DNA of 64,000 nt from positions 62,001 to 126,000 of the forward strand of contig NZ_JABBAL010000019.1 of NCBI RefSeq assembly GCF_018607995.1. Reading direction: 5' to 3'. The stretch is from Planktotalea sp. Its GTDB lineage: Bacteria > Pseudomonadota > Alphaproteobacteria > Rhodobacterales > Rhodobacteraceae. Below the pieces are notes generated by a model. The model was not told where the DNA came from, searched no databases, and worked only from the letters and a program-made list of their open reading frames with translations. Both the position numbers and the translations under genes were made by a program. Position 1 is the first letter of the stretch. Every line of letters begins with the position of its first letter. Positions 1 through 9,200 of this stretch are shown in pieces.

Positions 1-683
1 CGGTCAGGCATAAAGGTTGCCAGGCGCTCGAAGGCGAAGCCACGCGAGCGGCCTGGTTTGAGATTGCACGCGATTTCAGCGGCTTCCAGGACGAACGTGC
101 CAGATCCACACATGGGGTCGAGCACAGGTTCGGTGCCGTCAAAGCCACTGGCGCGCAGAAAAAGGGCGGCAAGGGTTTCGCGCATAGGGGCTTTTCCGAC
201 CGCTTCTTTATGACCGCGCTGGTGGAGCGGGTCGCCGGATGTATCGATGGAAAAAGTGCACAGGTTATCGTCAATGCGGACCATGATTTTGATGGGGTTG
301 TCGGCGATTGTGGTGCCTACATGTTCGTTTATTGCCTTTTCTATGCGCTCTTTCGCGGCTCCCGCATGGTAGATCTTCGATTTGCGTGTGGTGACGTCAA
401 CGCGAAAGGGAGTATTCGCCAGCAGCAGCGTACTCCATTCTAGTGTGCGGGTCTGTTTTTCGAGCTGGCTGAGGTTGAAGCTGCGAAAGCTGGCAAAACG
501 TGCGAGCACTCGCGACGCCCCGCGCAGTTTCAAATTGGCGCGCATCACGTTGGGCCAAAGACCCATAAATGTGATTCCTCCGGCTGCTATTTCTGCGCCT
601 TTGAAGCCTTCTTCAAGTGCTTCGGTGTGAAGGTAGTGCTCTAGTCCCGGAGGGCAGGCGCAGAAGATTTCAAAGGGTTTCAT
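1..683 (-). CDS. THUMP-domain 23S rRNA/RNA methyltransferase (RlmL/YpsC-like), 3' part cut by window edge
   Basis: About 227 residues are visible, from the ATG at 683 to the window edge. The N-terminal part resembles a THUMP RNA-binding domain. Near residue 189 comes LDPMCGSGTFVLEAAEIA, the SAM-binding motif of class I N2-guanine methyltransferases of the RlmL/YpsC family, which modify 23S rRNA in the cytoplasm. The frame is open throughout. It lies 36 bp downstream of transketolase on the same strand, separated by a perfect palindrome. The exact target base cannot be told from this fragment. Confidence 0.85.
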   Translation of the reverse strand, partial: MKPFEIFCACPPGLEHYLHTEALEEGFKGAEIAAGGITFMGLWPNVMRANLKLRGASRVLARFASFRSFNLSQLEKQTRTLEWSTLLLANTPFRVDVTTRKSKIYHAGAAKERIEKAINEHVGTTIADNPIKIMVRIDDNLCTFSIDTSGDPLHQRGHKEAVGKAPMRETLAALFLRASGFDGTEPVLDPMCGSGTFVLEAAEIACNLKPGRSRGFAFERLATFMPD

Positions 684-688
684 GTGAT

Positions 689-718
689 GTGCCCTGCGTG
701 CTGCAGCACGCAGGGCAC
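689..718. repeat. 30-bp perfect palindrome between tkt and the RNA methyltransferase
   Basis: Two 15-base arms meet with no spacer at 703/704 (centre CTGCAG). There is no T-run on either side, so it is not a classical intrinsic terminator. In RNA it would fold into a long hairpin just 5' of the methyltransferase start codon (683), where the ribosome binding site should be. Confidence 0.85.
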
Positions 719-719
719 C

Positions 720-2744
720 TTAGCTAAGCCCCAATAGCGATTTCACTTTCGCAGCGGTCGCCGCTACTGTGATGTCGAAATGCTCATAAAGTTCATCTGC
801 AGGAGCCGAGGCACCAAAGCTGTCCATCCCAACGAAATCAGCTTTCGCCTCGCGGCCACGCTCGCCTAAGAGCCATTGATCCCAGCCCATACGAACACCT
901 GCTTCGACAGCAACACGTACAGGGCCGCCCGGTAGAACGCGCTTACGGTAGGATGCATCTTGCTCGGCGAAAAGTTCCATGCAGGGCATAGAAACTACGC
1001 GCGTACCGATGCCGTCAGCTTGCAACAGATCACGCGCGGCTAGGGCGATTTCGACCTCGGAACCGGAGGCCATGATGATTGCCTGACGCTTGCCATCCGC
1101 ATCGGCCAGCACGTAGCCACCCTGTGCGGAAAGGTTCTTTGTCTTATGCTCTAGGCGCACGGTTGGAAGGTTTTGACGTGAAAGTGCCAGAACAGATGGC
1201 GTCGTTTTGCTTGTCAGCGCGACTTCCCAGCTTTCCGCGGTTTCGACCGTATCCGCGGGGCGGAACACATAAGTGTTTGGAGTGCTGCGCGAAATTGCTA
1301 GGTGTTCTACAGGTTGATGCGTTGGGCCATCTTCACCCAAACCAATGCTGTCGTGGGTCATCACGAAGACGGTCGGGATCTTGGACAAAGCCGCAAGACG
1401 CATCGCAGGTCGCGCATAATCGGTGAAACACATGAATGTGCCACCATAAGGACGAATGCCGCCGTGCAGCGCCATGCCGTTCATTGCAGACGACATGCCA
1501 TGCTCGCGAATACCCCAATACACATAGCGACCCTCTCGGTTGTCTGTGTCGAACACGCCCATATCACCGGTCCTAGTGTTATTGGAGCCTGTAAGGTCCG
1601 CAGATCCACCAACAGTTTCTTGCATTATCGGGTTGATCACTTGCAGCGTCATCTCGGAAGCTTTTCGCGTTGCCACCTTTGGCGCGCTCTCTGTAACCTG
1701 TTTTTTAAAAGCTTTGATCGTCGCGGCCAGTTTTTTCGGCGTTTCCAGATCGTAGGCGCGTGTGAACTCTGCCTGTTTGTTGTTTGGAATACTTGCGAAA
1801 CGCTCTTTCCAAGCGGCATGCTCGGATGCGCCGCGTGCACCGATGGCCTCCCAAGTGGATTTGATTTTGCTTGGTACTTCGAATGGACCTGAGGTCCAAC
1901 CGTAAAGCGCCTTGGCGTCCGCCATTTGCGAGTCATCTGTCAATGCGCCGTGGCCTTTGGAGGTATCTTGCGCCGCGTGGCCCAGTGCGATGTGTGTTTT
2001 ACATGCAATCATCGACGGCTTTTTGGACTTCTTCGCGGCTGTGATCGCTGCGTCAATTTCTTCAGGATTATGGCCGTCAATTTCCTGAACGTGCCAGCCG
2101 GAGGCCTTAAAACGCATCATTTGATCTGTACGATCAGACAACTCAACCGTGCCATCGATGGTGATGTTGTTGTTGTCCCAAAGTACGATCAGTTTGCCCA
2201 GCTCGTGACGTCCTGCAATGCCGATCGCCTCTTGGCTGACACCTTCCATCAAGCAACCGTCACCCGCGATCACATATGTATAGTGATCGACAACTTTCTT
2301 GCCAAAGCGAGCACGTTGGATTTCTTCGGCCATCGCAAAACCGACAGAATTGGCAATGCCTTGGCCCAATGGGCCTGTCGTTGTCTCAATGGCATCTGCA
2401 AGGAAATTCTCGGGATGACCCGCTGTCAACGCGCCCTTTTGACGGAAGTTCTTCACCTGATCCAAAGTGATCTGTGCGTCGCCCACAAGATAGAGCAGGG
2501 AATAAAGCAGCATAGAGCCATGACCCGCAGACAGTATAAAGCGATCGCGATCTGCCCAAAGCGGCGCGCTCGCGTCAAACTTCATGTGCTTTTCAAACAG
2601 CACAGTCGCAACATCAGCCATGCCCATCGGCATACCTGAGTGGCCTGAATTGGCGGCATGGATCGCGTCCAAGGTCAGCGCGCGAATAGCGGTGGCTTTG
2701 TTCCAGTGATCAGGATTGGCGGAGCGGAGAGCAGCAATATCCAA
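720..2744 (-). CDS. tkt: transketolase
   Basis: Thiamine-diphosphate enzyme of the non-oxidative pentose phosphate pathway that transfers two-carbon ketol units between sugar phosphates. About 674 residues, the usual length. [13 protein letters not shown] near residue 155 is the ThDP/metal motif, [14 protein letters not shown] lies near the N-terminus, and the pyrimidine-domain segment [10 protein letters not shown] is present. I place the start at the TTG at 2744 (product [14 protein letters not shown]), because AAAGGA lies about 8 bases upstream and homologues begin at this point. An ATG at 2789 would add 15 residues unlike the family. Confidence 0.95.
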   Translation of the reverse strand: MDIAALRSANPDHWNKATAIRALTLDAIHAANSGHSGMPMGMADVATVLFEKHMKFDASAPLWADRDRFILSAGHGSMLLYSLLYLVGDAQITLDQVKNFRQKGALTAGHPENFLADAIETTTGPLGQGIANSVGFAMAEEIQRARFGKKVVDHYTYVIAGDGCLMEGVSQEAIGIAGRHELGKLIVLWDNNNITIDGTVELSDRTDQMMRFKASGWHVQEIDGHNPEEIDAAITAAKKSKKPSMIACKTHIALGHAAQDTSKGHGALTDDSQMADAKALYGWTSGPFEVPSKIKSTWEAIGARGASEHAAWKERFASIPNNKQAEFTRAYDLETPKKLAATIKAFKKQVTESAPKVATRKASEMTLQVINPIMQETVGGSADLTGSNNTRTGDMGVFDTDNREGRYVYWGIREHGMSSAMNGMALHGGIRPYGGTFMCFTDYARPAMRLAALSKIPTVFVMTHDSIGLGEDGPTHQPVEHLAISRSTPNTYVFRPADTVETAESWEVALTSKTTPSVLALSRQNLPTVRLEHKTKNLSAQGGYVLADADGKRQAIIMASGSEVEIALAARDLLQADGIGTRVVSMPCMELFAEQDASYRKRVLPGGPVRVAVEAGVRMGWDQWLLGERGREAKADFVGMDSFGASAPADELYEHFDITVAATAAKVKSLLGLS

Positions 2745-2947
2745 AAGGGTCGTCCTTTGTGAGAAGCAGTGAGCGTTCGCGCGTTGCATATCAAGCTATG
2801 GGCAAAGATCAAGCGCGCTGCATAAGTGTCTGGGTTAAAAGGGGGGGAGTATTTCGCTTTGCCTTTGGCTAAAGTTAAGAAAAGCCGCACAAAGAAGCGA
2901 TTCGCGTGAGACATGTGGCCAAGTTTTGAAAGACGAGGGAGAGCACG

Positions 2948-3505
2948 ATGAGCGACATCACCGAGCTCGAGCGCCGGATCACTGCGGCGCTGGATCGAAT
3001 TGGAACTGGACTGGACGGACTAGCGCCCCCTGCGCCTGAGGGTTCTTATCCGGCTGAAATGCAAGCGTCGTTGGACGTCACCGCCGCACGCGTGGACGAG
3101 CTTGAAAAAGCGCTAAACGACGAAAAGTTGGCGAATGCGCAATTGGAAGAGCGAATGAAGTCTGTGCGCGACACGGCGGATCGCCATGCTTCTGCAGTGG
3201 ACATTCAAGCAGCAGAGCAAAAACGGACCACGGCCAAGCTGGATAGTGAACTGCAGCGCCTGCGCCGCGCTGCTGAAGATTTGCGTCAATCGAACCTCGG
3301 ATTACGCGACGCCTTAGAGCAGGGTTTGAACGAGCCACATTTGATCAATAAAGCGATGCTTGCAGAACTAGAAACTTTGCGCGCGACACGCTCGGTAGAA
3401 ATGGCTCAGGCAGATGCGGTACTTGCAGCGCTTGAACCCTTGGTGAAACGCGCAGCGCAAGATGCGGCGAAAGCTGACGATGCAAAGGGGAGCTCTGATG
3501 CCTGA
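2948..3505 (+). CDS. hypothetical coiled-coil protein upstream of zapA
   Basis: 185 residues, acidic and strongly heptad-like from about residue 40 to 130, with runs such as AEQKRTTAKLDSELQRLRRA. No signal peptide or membrane segment. A good Shine-Dalgarno (GGGAGAG) precedes the ATG. The last 8 bases overlap the start of zapA, so the two are translationally coupled. A role in cell division is suggested only by this coupling. No characterised family is recognised. Confidence 0.8.
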   Translation: MSDITELERRITAALDRIGTGLDGLAPPAPEGSYPAEMQASLDVTAARVDELEKALNDEKLANAQLEERMKSVRDTADRHASAVDIQAAEQKRTTAKLDSELQRLRRAAEDLRQSNLGLRDALEQGLNEPHLINKAMLAELETLRATRSVEMAQADAVLAALEPLVKRAAQDAAKADDAKGSSDA

Positions 3506-3899
3506 AGTCGTAATTTCCATCGGTGGACGTCAATTCGAAGTGGCCTGCCAAGAAGGTGAAGAGAAGTACTTGCATTCGGCGGCGGGCATCCTCGATACGG
3601 AAGCGCAAACTTTGGCGAGCCAAATAGGCCGCATTCCAGAACCACGGATGTTGTTGATGGCCGGTTTGATGCTTGCCGATAAAACTGCTGCGACGGAAGA
3701 CAAAGCACGTGGGCTAGAAAAAGAACTCGCAGCCGTGCGAAGCGAATTGACCGCGCTTCAAAACAAACCGGCACGTGCGCATGAAAAAGTAGAAGTGCCT
3801 GTTATTCCAAGCCACATCAGCGAGACCTTGGCTGAAATCGCCGCGCGTGCAGAATCGCTCGCCGCTGCGATCGAAGAAAAAGGGCAGGCGGCGTCATAG
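3498..3899 (+). CDS. zapA: cell division protein ZapA
   Basis: 133 residues. ZapA binds and bundles FtsZ filaments at the division ring. The N-terminal domain has the family pattern (VVISIGGRQFEVACQEGEE, then LHSAAGILDTEA and LLMAGLMLADK), followed by a coiled coil from about residue 70. The start at 3498 is preceded by AAGGGGAG and lies inside the end of the upstream coiled-coil gene. The C-terminal helix is longer than in gammaproteobacterial ZapA, as is common in alphaproteobacteria. Confidence 0.9.
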   Translation: MPEVVISIGGRQFEVACQEGEEKYLHSAAGILDTEAQTLASQIGRIPEPRMLLMAGLMLADKTAATEDKARGLEKELAAVRSELTALQNKPARAHEKVEVPVIPSHISETLAEIAARAESLAAAIEEKGQAAS

Positions 3900-4088
3900 G
3901 GTTGGGGTCCTTAGGGTGATCCTTCATGCCGTCTTTTGCAATGTCTTGCCGCGTGTGAGCACTTCCGAGAGAGCTGAGGTTTTTGAGCGGTTGTCAAACC
4001 TGAGCATGTCACTTTATGGCATTCTTAGTTTCGAATCTGGTCCTAATCGTGATTTCGAAAGCAAATCGACTGACTATACCGATCGTTT
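3900..4088 (+). other. non-coding region after zapA with rod-like folding potential (6S RNA position)
   Basis: No convincing gene here. In many proteobacteria the 6S RNA gene follows zapA. A nested fold is possible: an outer ATGCC (3926-3930) with GGCAT (4018-4022), and an inner stem GCTGAGGTTT (3973-3982) with AAACCTGAGC (3996-4005) that has one mismatch. The rod is about 97 nt, shorter than usual 6S RNA, and no terminator was found. Assignment as ssrS is therefore only a possibility. Confidence 0.25.
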
Positions 4089-4244
4089 GTGATCCGCTTT
4101 ACTGACAAAGGCGCTCTCGCCCGGTATGAAGAGCACCTTGAATACCTCGTACCCGATGCGAATCTGTGCACGATCTGCGAAGGTGGAGCAGATGGCATCA
4201 TCGTCTTCGATTTAGAGATCAAATCTGCGCCAGCTTCGCCTTGA
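4089..4244 (+). CDS. possible small protein of 51 residues
   Basis: GTG start at 4089 and TGA at 4242-4244. The product begins MIRFTDKGALARYEEHLEYL and contains a CTIC pair. Composition and codon usage look like coding sequence, but no Shine-Dalgarno is visible and the frame closes 15 bases upstream of the GTG. It could equally be a remnant of a larger gene. The rest of the gap (4245-4412) is the leader of rplU, in which I see no further structure. Confidence 0.3.
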   Translation: MIRFTDKGALARYEEHLEYLVPDANLCTICEGGADGIIVFDLEIKSAPASP

Positions 4245-4412
4245 CAGCCCACTACTTACATCACATAAGCCCCTAATCTGCGCTGGGATTCCCGTTTGTG
4301 GATGCATTTTAATGACGCACATACGGTGCACGCTGTTTATGGGTAGGGTGAGATCCCCTTAGAAACGCCGGGAACGGGACCCTAGAAACGCGGAAGACAA
4401 GGAAGAACAAAT

Positions 4413-5024
4413 ATGTTCGCGGTAATGAAAACCGGCGGCAAGCAATATAAGGTCCAGTCTGGCGATATGCTACGAGTGGAAAAGCTAGCGGCTGATGCGG
4501 GTGAAACCGTACAATTCAACGAAATCCTGATGCTGGGCGGCGACAAGACTGTCGTCGGCGCACCTATGGTTGACGGCGCTGCCGTTCAGGCCGAGGTCGT
4601 GGACCAGATCAAAGGCGAAAAAGTTATCAACTTCGTCAAACGTCGTCGTAAGCACGGCTCCCAGCGTACAAAAGGTCACCGTCAGAAGCTGACTTTGGTA
4701 CGTATTGGTGACATCCTTGCGTCCGGTGGCGACAGGTCCGGCGTGAAAGCTGCGATTGGTGCAGGGGCTGTTTCTGGTGGTGGTGAAACTGCCCCGAATT
4801 CTGCGCCTAAGAAGGCTGCAGTAAAGGCAACAACAGCGCCAACTTCCGCAGGATCTGACGATCTTACTGCGATCACCGGTGTAGGTCCCGCGGCAGTGAA
4901 AAAGCTGAACGAGGCTGGCATCACAACGTATAAGCAAATTGCTGCAATTGATGTTGATACTTTTGACGCAGTGAAAGTGAAAGCTGAGTGGGTCGAACAG
5001 GCCAGCACTTTGGCTAAAGGCTAA
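4413..5024 (+). CDS. rplU: 50S ribosomal protein L21 with C-terminal helix-hairpin-helix extension
   Basis: Residues 1-105 are a standard bL21 ([18 protein letters not shown] at the N-terminus, [16 protein letters not shown] in the RNA-binding loop). A low-complexity Ala/Gly/Thr linker follows, then a domain of about 55 residues with [19 protein letters not shown], a helix-hairpin-helix signature. The total of 203 residues is about twice the usual bL21 length. The extension occurs in Rhodobacterales; its role is unknown. AAGGAAG precedes the start, and rpmA follows 11 bases after the stop. Confidence 0.95.
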   Translation: MFAVMKTGGKQYKVQSGDMLRVEKLAADAGETVQFNEILMLGGDKTVVGAPMVDGAAVQAEVVDQIKGEKVINFVKRRRKHGSQRTKGHRQKLTLVRIGDILASGGDRSGVKAAIGAGAVSGGGETAPNSAPKKAAVKATTAPTSAGSDDLTAITGVGPAAVKKLNEAGITTYKQIAAIDVDTFDAVKVKAEWVEQASTLAKG

Positions 5025-5035
5025 GGAGAGACCAG

Positions 5036-5305
5036 ATGGCACATAAAAAAGCAGGCGGCTCATCCCGCAATGGTCGTGACTCAGCGGGTCGCCGTCTTGG
5101 TGTAAAACTCTACGGTGGCCAAGCGGCAATCGCGGGTAACATCATAGTTCGTCAGCGTGGCACAAAGTTCTGGCCGGGCGAGGGCGTTGGTCTTGGTAAA
5201 GATCACACGATCTTTGCTGTGACAGACGGTGCGGTTAAGTTCCACAAGGGCCTTAAAGGCCGTACATTTATTTCGGTTCTCCCGGTCGCGGAGGCCGCTG
5301 AATAA
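5036..5305 (+). CDS. rpmA: 50S ribosomal protein L27
   Basis: 89 residues, the standard bL27 length. It starts [20 protein letters not shown], the conserved N-terminal arm that reaches the peptidyl transferase centre, and continues with GVKLYGGQ and [21 protein letters not shown] lies just before the ATG. Second gene of the rplU-rpmA operon, which ends at the terminator at 5335. Confidence 0.98.
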   Translation: MAHKKAGGSSRNGRDSAGRRLGVKLYGGQAAIAGNIIVRQRGTKFWPGEGVGLGKDHTIFAVTDGAVKFHKGLKGRTFISVLPVAEAAE

Positions 5306-5334
5306 GCCGTTTCTAAATTGCTATGACATTCAAG

Positions 5335-5366
5335 GGATCGGTGGAAACGCCGATCCTTTTTCTTTT
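5335..5366 (+). terminator. intrinsic terminator of rplU-rpmA
   Basis: Stem GGATCGGTG (5335-5343) with CGCCGATCC (5348-5356), nine pairs including one G-U, closed by a GAAA tetraloop and followed by TTTTTCTTTT. It lies inside the region an upstream ATG (5323) would translate, which argues for the later start of the next gene. Confidence 0.9.
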
Positions 5367-5379
5367 GGAGGCTTGGTCA

Positions 5380-5886
5380 ATGACACCTCACATTGAAACT
5401 GATCGCCTTGTGTTGCGTCATATTGAAATAATGGACGCTGATACTCTTTTCGCGATTATCAATAATGTGAAAGTTGACAAATGGCTGACGCTTGTACCTT
5501 GGTCGTATTTATGCGCTGACGCTAAAGATTTCGTCAGCTGCGTTACTTCGCAAGGCGTGGAAGTGTATTCTGCGATTTGCTGCGACAATGTTTTCATGGG
5601 CTGCATCTCTTACGGTGCGCAACTTGGTTATTGGTTGGGCAAACCGTTCTGGGGCCAAGGTTATATGCCTGAAGCCGCCAACGTTGTCTTGAGTGATTAT
5701 TTCATAGAGGATCATCCTAGTTTGATTTTGGGATATCATTTGGAGAATATCGCATCGTGTAGCGTTGTGGATAAACTAGGGTTTCAAGAAGCCGAAGTCA
5801 TTCAAGCGACGTCAAACGTGATGAGAGCTGTCAGCATCCAACGGATGATTTTAGATAGCTCTCGATGGGAAGGACACACATCATGA
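5380..5886 (+). CDS. GNAT-family N-acetyltransferase (RimJ-like)
   Basis: 168 residues. The N-terminus HIETDRLVLRHIEIMDA is typical of the RimJ/RimL-like branch of GNAT enzymes, and YWLGKPFWGQGYMPEA is the region that contacts acetyl-CoA. The substrate cannot be predicted. The start at 5380 follows TTTTGGAG and lies beyond the rpmA terminator. The stop overlaps the LysE-like gene by the sequence ATGA, so the two are coupled. Confidence 0.8.
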   Translation: MTPHIETDRLVLRHIEIMDADTLFAIINNVKVDKWLTLVPWSYLCADAKDFVSCVTSQGVEVYSAICCDNVFMGCISYGAQLGYWLGKPFWGQGYMPEAANVVLSDYFIEDHPSLILGYHLENIASCSVVDKLGFQEAEVIQATSNVMRAVSIQRMILDSSRWEGHTS

Positions 5887-6485
5887 GCGTTAATTTTGGG
5901 CTTTTCCTAATTTTTGCTGCTTCGCAAGTGGGTACGCCCGGTCCCGCTAACATGGCGCTTATGGCTACTGGCGCGCGCTTTGGGTTCAAGGCCGCCCTTC
6001 CATTTGTCGCCGGTGTCGCGCTTGGCAAGCAGCTTATCATCTGGCCCATTGGATTTGGCTTGATGAGCTTGGCTGAGAGCGTGCCGATTCTGTTCGTTGC
6101 CCTTAAATACATTTCGGCCGCCTATATCATTTGGCTTGCTTGGAAGGTCGCCAACTTGCGCCTCAACACGCAATCTGAAGCAAAAGCGCCGGGTTTCGCT
6201 GCGGGGTTGATCGTGCATCCGCTTAATCCCAAAGCATGGGCAATGATTGTGGGTGGCTTTACGGCTTTCGTCTCCCCTGGCACACCAACGCTTGAAGCAA
6301 CGGCAATTATCGCTGCGTGTCTATTGGGATGCCAGATCGTGTTGCACCCAATTTGGACTTTTGCAGGTCACAAAATTGCACAATCTGTCGCGGGCACGCG
6401 GGCGGAAACCTATCTTATGTGGACCTTAGCCGCGCTTACAGTCGCGTCTGTCCTTTTCGTTTTGTTTGGAGGCGCAACAGCATGA
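5883..6485 (+). CDS. LysE/RhtB-family amino-acid exporter
   Basis: 200 residues with about six hydrophobic segments. The N-terminal pattern TPGPANMALMATGARFGFKA and the mid-segment NPKAWAMIVGGF are the two conserved blocks of the LysE/RhtB family of inner-membrane effluxers. The substrate is probably an amino acid or related metabolite. It is sandwiched between two acetyltransferase genes with ATGA overlaps at both ends, so all three form one transcript. Export of an acetylated or structurally similar compound is an inference only. Confidence 0.85.
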   Translation: MSVNFGLFLIFAASQVGTPGPANMALMATGARFGFKAALPFVAGVALGKQLIIWPIGFGLMSLAESVPILFVALKYISAAYIIWLAWKVANLRLNTQSEAKAPGFAAGLIVHPLNPKAWAMIVGGFTAFVSPGTPTLEATAIIAACLLGCQIVLHPIWTFAGHKIAQSVAGTRAETYLMWTLAALTVASVLFVLFGGATA

Positions 6486-7021
6486 ATGCGATGACAAAAT
6501 TCCCGCTAACTGTGATTGACGGCGACACTTTGATGCTCCGCCCACTGAAAACTGTGGATGTGGGCCTGATTGAGCTCTATACTAGCGATGCGCGCGTTGC
6601 CAAAATGACCAGCAACATTCCTCATCCTTTGCCTTCTGGCACCACAGAGGCGCTCATTGCACGCGCAGGTGATGGTGTGCATCAGCAAGAGATCTGGGCG
6701 CTCGATCTTAGCGCGCAAGACGGACCGGATCTGATCGGCCTTATCGCGCTTAATCGGTTGGATGAGGATCAAGCGGAATTGAAGGGATGGGTTTCGCCTG
6801 CCTATTGGAACACGGGCGCAGCCTCTGATGCGGTTGCCGAACCCATAAATGCGAATCCACTGGGGAACAAGACGTTCTTTGCATCGATTTTTCAGGACAA
6901 TCCCGCCTCTGCCAAAGTGCTCACAAACGTTGGGTTCGACTATATTGGCGATGCGGAGACCTATGTTGTCGCGCGCGCGGCGAATCTGGCCACATGGACC
7001 TATTTGCGCAAACTCGGTTAA
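6482..7021 (+). CDS. GNAT-family N-acetyltransferase
   Basis: 179 residues. The N-terminal block LRPLKTVDVGLI and the C-terminal block FASIFQDNPASAKVLTNVGF are RimL-like GNAT features. The centre, GWVSPAYWNTGAASDAV, corresponds to the acetyl-CoA loop but lacks the usual GQG, having NTG instead. Its ATG overlaps the LysE-like stop codon. It lies 38 bp before obgE and may share transcription with it. Confidence 0.75.
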   Translation: MNAMTKFPLTVIDGDTLMLRPLKTVDVGLIELYTSDARVAKMTSNIPHPLPSGTTEALIARAGDGVHQQEIWALDLSAQDGPDLIGLIALNRLDEDQAELKGWVSPAYWNTGAASDAVAEPINANPLGNKTFFASIFQDNPASAKVLTNVGFDYIGDAETYVVARAANLATWTYLRKLG

Positions 7022-7059
7022 GCGCGTAGACCGCGCGGTAAGCAACAGAAAGCACTGAC

Positions 7060-8097
7060 ATGAAATTTCTCGATCTGGCCAAAGTTTACATTCGTAGTGG
7101 CGGCGGCGGTGGCGGATCTGTCAGCTTTCGCCGTGAGAAATTTATTGAATACGGTGGCCCAAATGGCGGCGACGGTGGCTGTGGTGGCTCTGTTTGGGTT
7201 GAAACTGTAGATGGTTTGAACACGCTGATCGATTTTCGGTATCAGCAGCATTTCTTTGCCAAAAGCGGTCAGCCGGGTATGGGGCAGGGCCGTACGGGTA
7301 AAGATGGTGATGATATAATTCTGCGCGTACCTGTTGGTACTGAGATCATGGACGAAGATCAGGAAACGGTCATCGCGGATATGACCGATCTGGGTCAGCG
7401 GGTTTTGATCGCCAAAGGTGGCAATGGCGGTTTTGGAAACCTGCATTTTAAATCTGCGACCAATCAAGCACCGCGTCGCGCCAACCCTGGTCAGGAAGGG
7501 GTGGAGCGTACGATCTGGCTACGCCTAAAACTCATTGCAGATGTGGGCCTTTTGGGTCTGCCGAACGCTGGCAAATCCACGTTCTTGGCAGCGACATCAA
7601 ATGCTCGACCAAAGATTGCAGATTATCCGTTCACCACATTGCACCCGAACCTCGGCGTGGTTGGCGTTGATAACGTTGAATTTGTTGTCGCTGACATCCC
7701 TGGCCTTATTGAGGGCGCACATGAAGGCGTCGGTCTTGGCGTACGTTTCTTGGGCCATGTGGAACGATGCGCAGTCTTGTTGCATTTGATTGATGGGACG
7801 TCTGAAAACATCGCGGATGACTACAACACCATCATTGGTGAGCTTGAAGCTTACGGTGGAGAGCTGGCCGAAAAGCCGCGCGTCACTGTGCTCAACAAAG
7901 TCGACGCGCTTGATGCAGAGATGCGCGCAGAAGCGAAAGCCGCATTGGAAGAGGCATCCGGTAGTCCTGTTATGGAAATGTCAGGGGCTGCTAAGTTGGG
8001 CACGACAGACGTGCTGCGCGCCTTGCGAGCAGAGATTGATGACAATCGCCTGCGCGCACATTTGGGCGAGGCGGAGGATACGCCGTGGCAACCCTAA
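7060..8097 (+). CDS. obgE: GTPase ObgE/CgtA
   Basis: 345 residues. Essential ribosome-associated GTPase involved in 50S maturation and stress responses. The glycine-rich Obg fold covers about residues 1-158 ([16 protein letters not shown]). The G domain carries GLPNAGKST (G1), [12 protein letters not shown] (G3) and NKVD (G4). The C-terminal extension of some homologues is absent, as usual for alphaproteobacteria. The last 13 bases overlap proB. The linkage with rplU-rpmA is widely conserved. Confidence 0.97.
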   Translation: MKFLDLAKVYIRSGGGGGGSVSFRREKFIEYGGPNGGDGGCGGSVWVETVDGLNTLIDFRYQQHFFAKSGQPGMGQGRTGKDGDDIILRVPVGTEIMDEDQETVIADMTDLGQRVLIAKGGNGGFGNLHFKSATNQAPRRANPGQEGVERTIWLRLKLIADVGLLGLPNAGKSTFLAATSNARPKIADYPFTTLHPNLGVVGVDNVEFVVADIPGLIEGAHEGVGLGVRFLGHVERCAVLLHLIDGTSENIADDYNTIIGELEAYGGELAEKPRVTVLNKVDALDAEMRAEAKAALEEASGSPVMEMSGAAKLGTTDVLRALRAEIDDNRLRAHLGEAEDTPWQP

Positions 8098-9185
8098 GGA
8101 GTGCCAAACGCGTTGTGATCAAGATCGGCTCGGCGCTGTTGGTCGAGAATGGTCGCTTGCGCGCAGATTGGTTGACGGGGCTCGCGGAAGATGTCGCAAT
8201 GTTGCGCGCGCGCGGGGTAAACGTCGTCTTAGTCTCCTCAGGCTCTATCGCCTTGGGGCGCGGTGCGCTTGGATTACGAAATACTGCGCTCGCCCTTGAG
8301 CAAAGCCAAGCGGCGGCGGCTGTTGGGCAGATTCGCCTCGCGCGCGCCTATGAGGAAGCGCTGGCTCCGTATAAGATCACCGCCGCACAAGTGCTTGTGA
8401 CGTTAGAAGACAGCGCCAACAGACGACGCTATCTCAATTCCCGCGCGACGCTTGAGCAGCTTTTGACTCTTGGCGCGGTGCCAATCGTCAATGAAAACGA
8501 CACTGTAGCGACGGATGAAATCCGCTTTGGCGACAATGATCGTTTAGCTGCGCAAGTGGCCGTTACAGTGGGTGCGGATCATTTGATTTTGCTCTCGGAC
8601 GTCGATGGCCTTTATACCGCGAACCCTATGCTGGACCCTGCCGCGACCCGCTTTGAAACCGTGGACGCAATCACGCCAGAGATCGAAGAGATGGCGGGTG
8701 ATCCGACGTCAGGCCTGTCCAAAGGCGGCATGAAAACAAAGGTGATGGCGGCCAAAACTGCGATGGCTGCAGGCTGTGCGATGATCATTTCCGAAGGCTC
8801 GGTCTTGCGCCCGATCCAGGCATTAGAAGCGGGGGCGAAGGCTACGCGATTTGTTGCGCAAACGGATCCCCATTTGGCGCGCAAAGCGTGGATATTCGCG
8901 ATGAAGCCACGCGGTGCCGTGCGTTTGGATGCGGGGGCGGCCAAAGCGCTCACGGCGGGTAAATCCTTGCTGCCTGCGGGGGTTGTCGCAGTCATCGGTC
9001 AATTTGAGCGCGGCGATAGTATTGCGATTGAAGGGCCGGACGGGCACACATTGGGTTATGGGCTGACCCGTTACACCAGTGTTGAAGCTGACGAGATCAA
9101 GGGTCATCGCAGCACTGAAATTGAAGATATTCTAGGGTATGCGGGACGTGCAGCCCTTATTCACAGAGATGATATGGCAATTTAG
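8085..9185 (+). CDS. proB: glutamate 5-kinase
   Basis: 366 residues. First enzyme of proline synthesis, phosphorylating L-glutamate. The amino-acid kinase domain shows [23 protein letters not shown] and [21 protein letters not shown] domain fills the C-terminal 90 residues or so. It starts with GTG at 8085 inside the end of obgE, with GGAGGA 6 bases upstream. proA follows within 20 bases. Feedback inhibition by proline is known for the family. Confidence 0.97.
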   Translation: MATLRSAKRVVIKIGSALLVENGRLRADWLTGLAEDVAMLRARGVNVVLVSSGSIALGRGALGLRNTALALEQSQAAAAVGQIRLARAYEEALAPYKITAAQVLVTLEDSANRRRYLNSRATLEQLLTLGAVPIVNENDTVATDEIRFGDNDRLAAQVAVTVGADHLILLSDVDGLYTANPMLDPAATRFETVDAITPEIEEMAGDPTSGLSKGGMKTKVMAAKTAMAAGCAMIISEGSVLRPIQALEAGAKATRFVAQTDPHLARKAWIFAMKPRGAVRLDAGAAKALTAGKSLLPAGVVAVIGQFERGDSIAIEGPDGHTLGYGLTRYTSVEADEIKGHRSTEIEDILGYAGRAALIHRDDMAI

Positions 9186-9200
9186 AACTCGGAGGCAGTG

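Noticed and set aside
210-630. Plus-strand open frames over the first 630 bases.
   Set aside because: They overlap a well-conserved minus-strand methyltransferase and encode nothing recognisable.
1079-2639. Long plus-strand frames opposite transketolase, including one of 237 codons.
   Set aside because: Shadow frames of a highly conserved gene; composition is Cys/His/Arg-rich and unlike proteins.
5323-5380. Start of the acetyltransferase at 5323.
   Set aside because: It would run through the rpmA terminator hairpin; the ATG at 5380 has a good Shine-Dalgarno and gives the family N-terminus.
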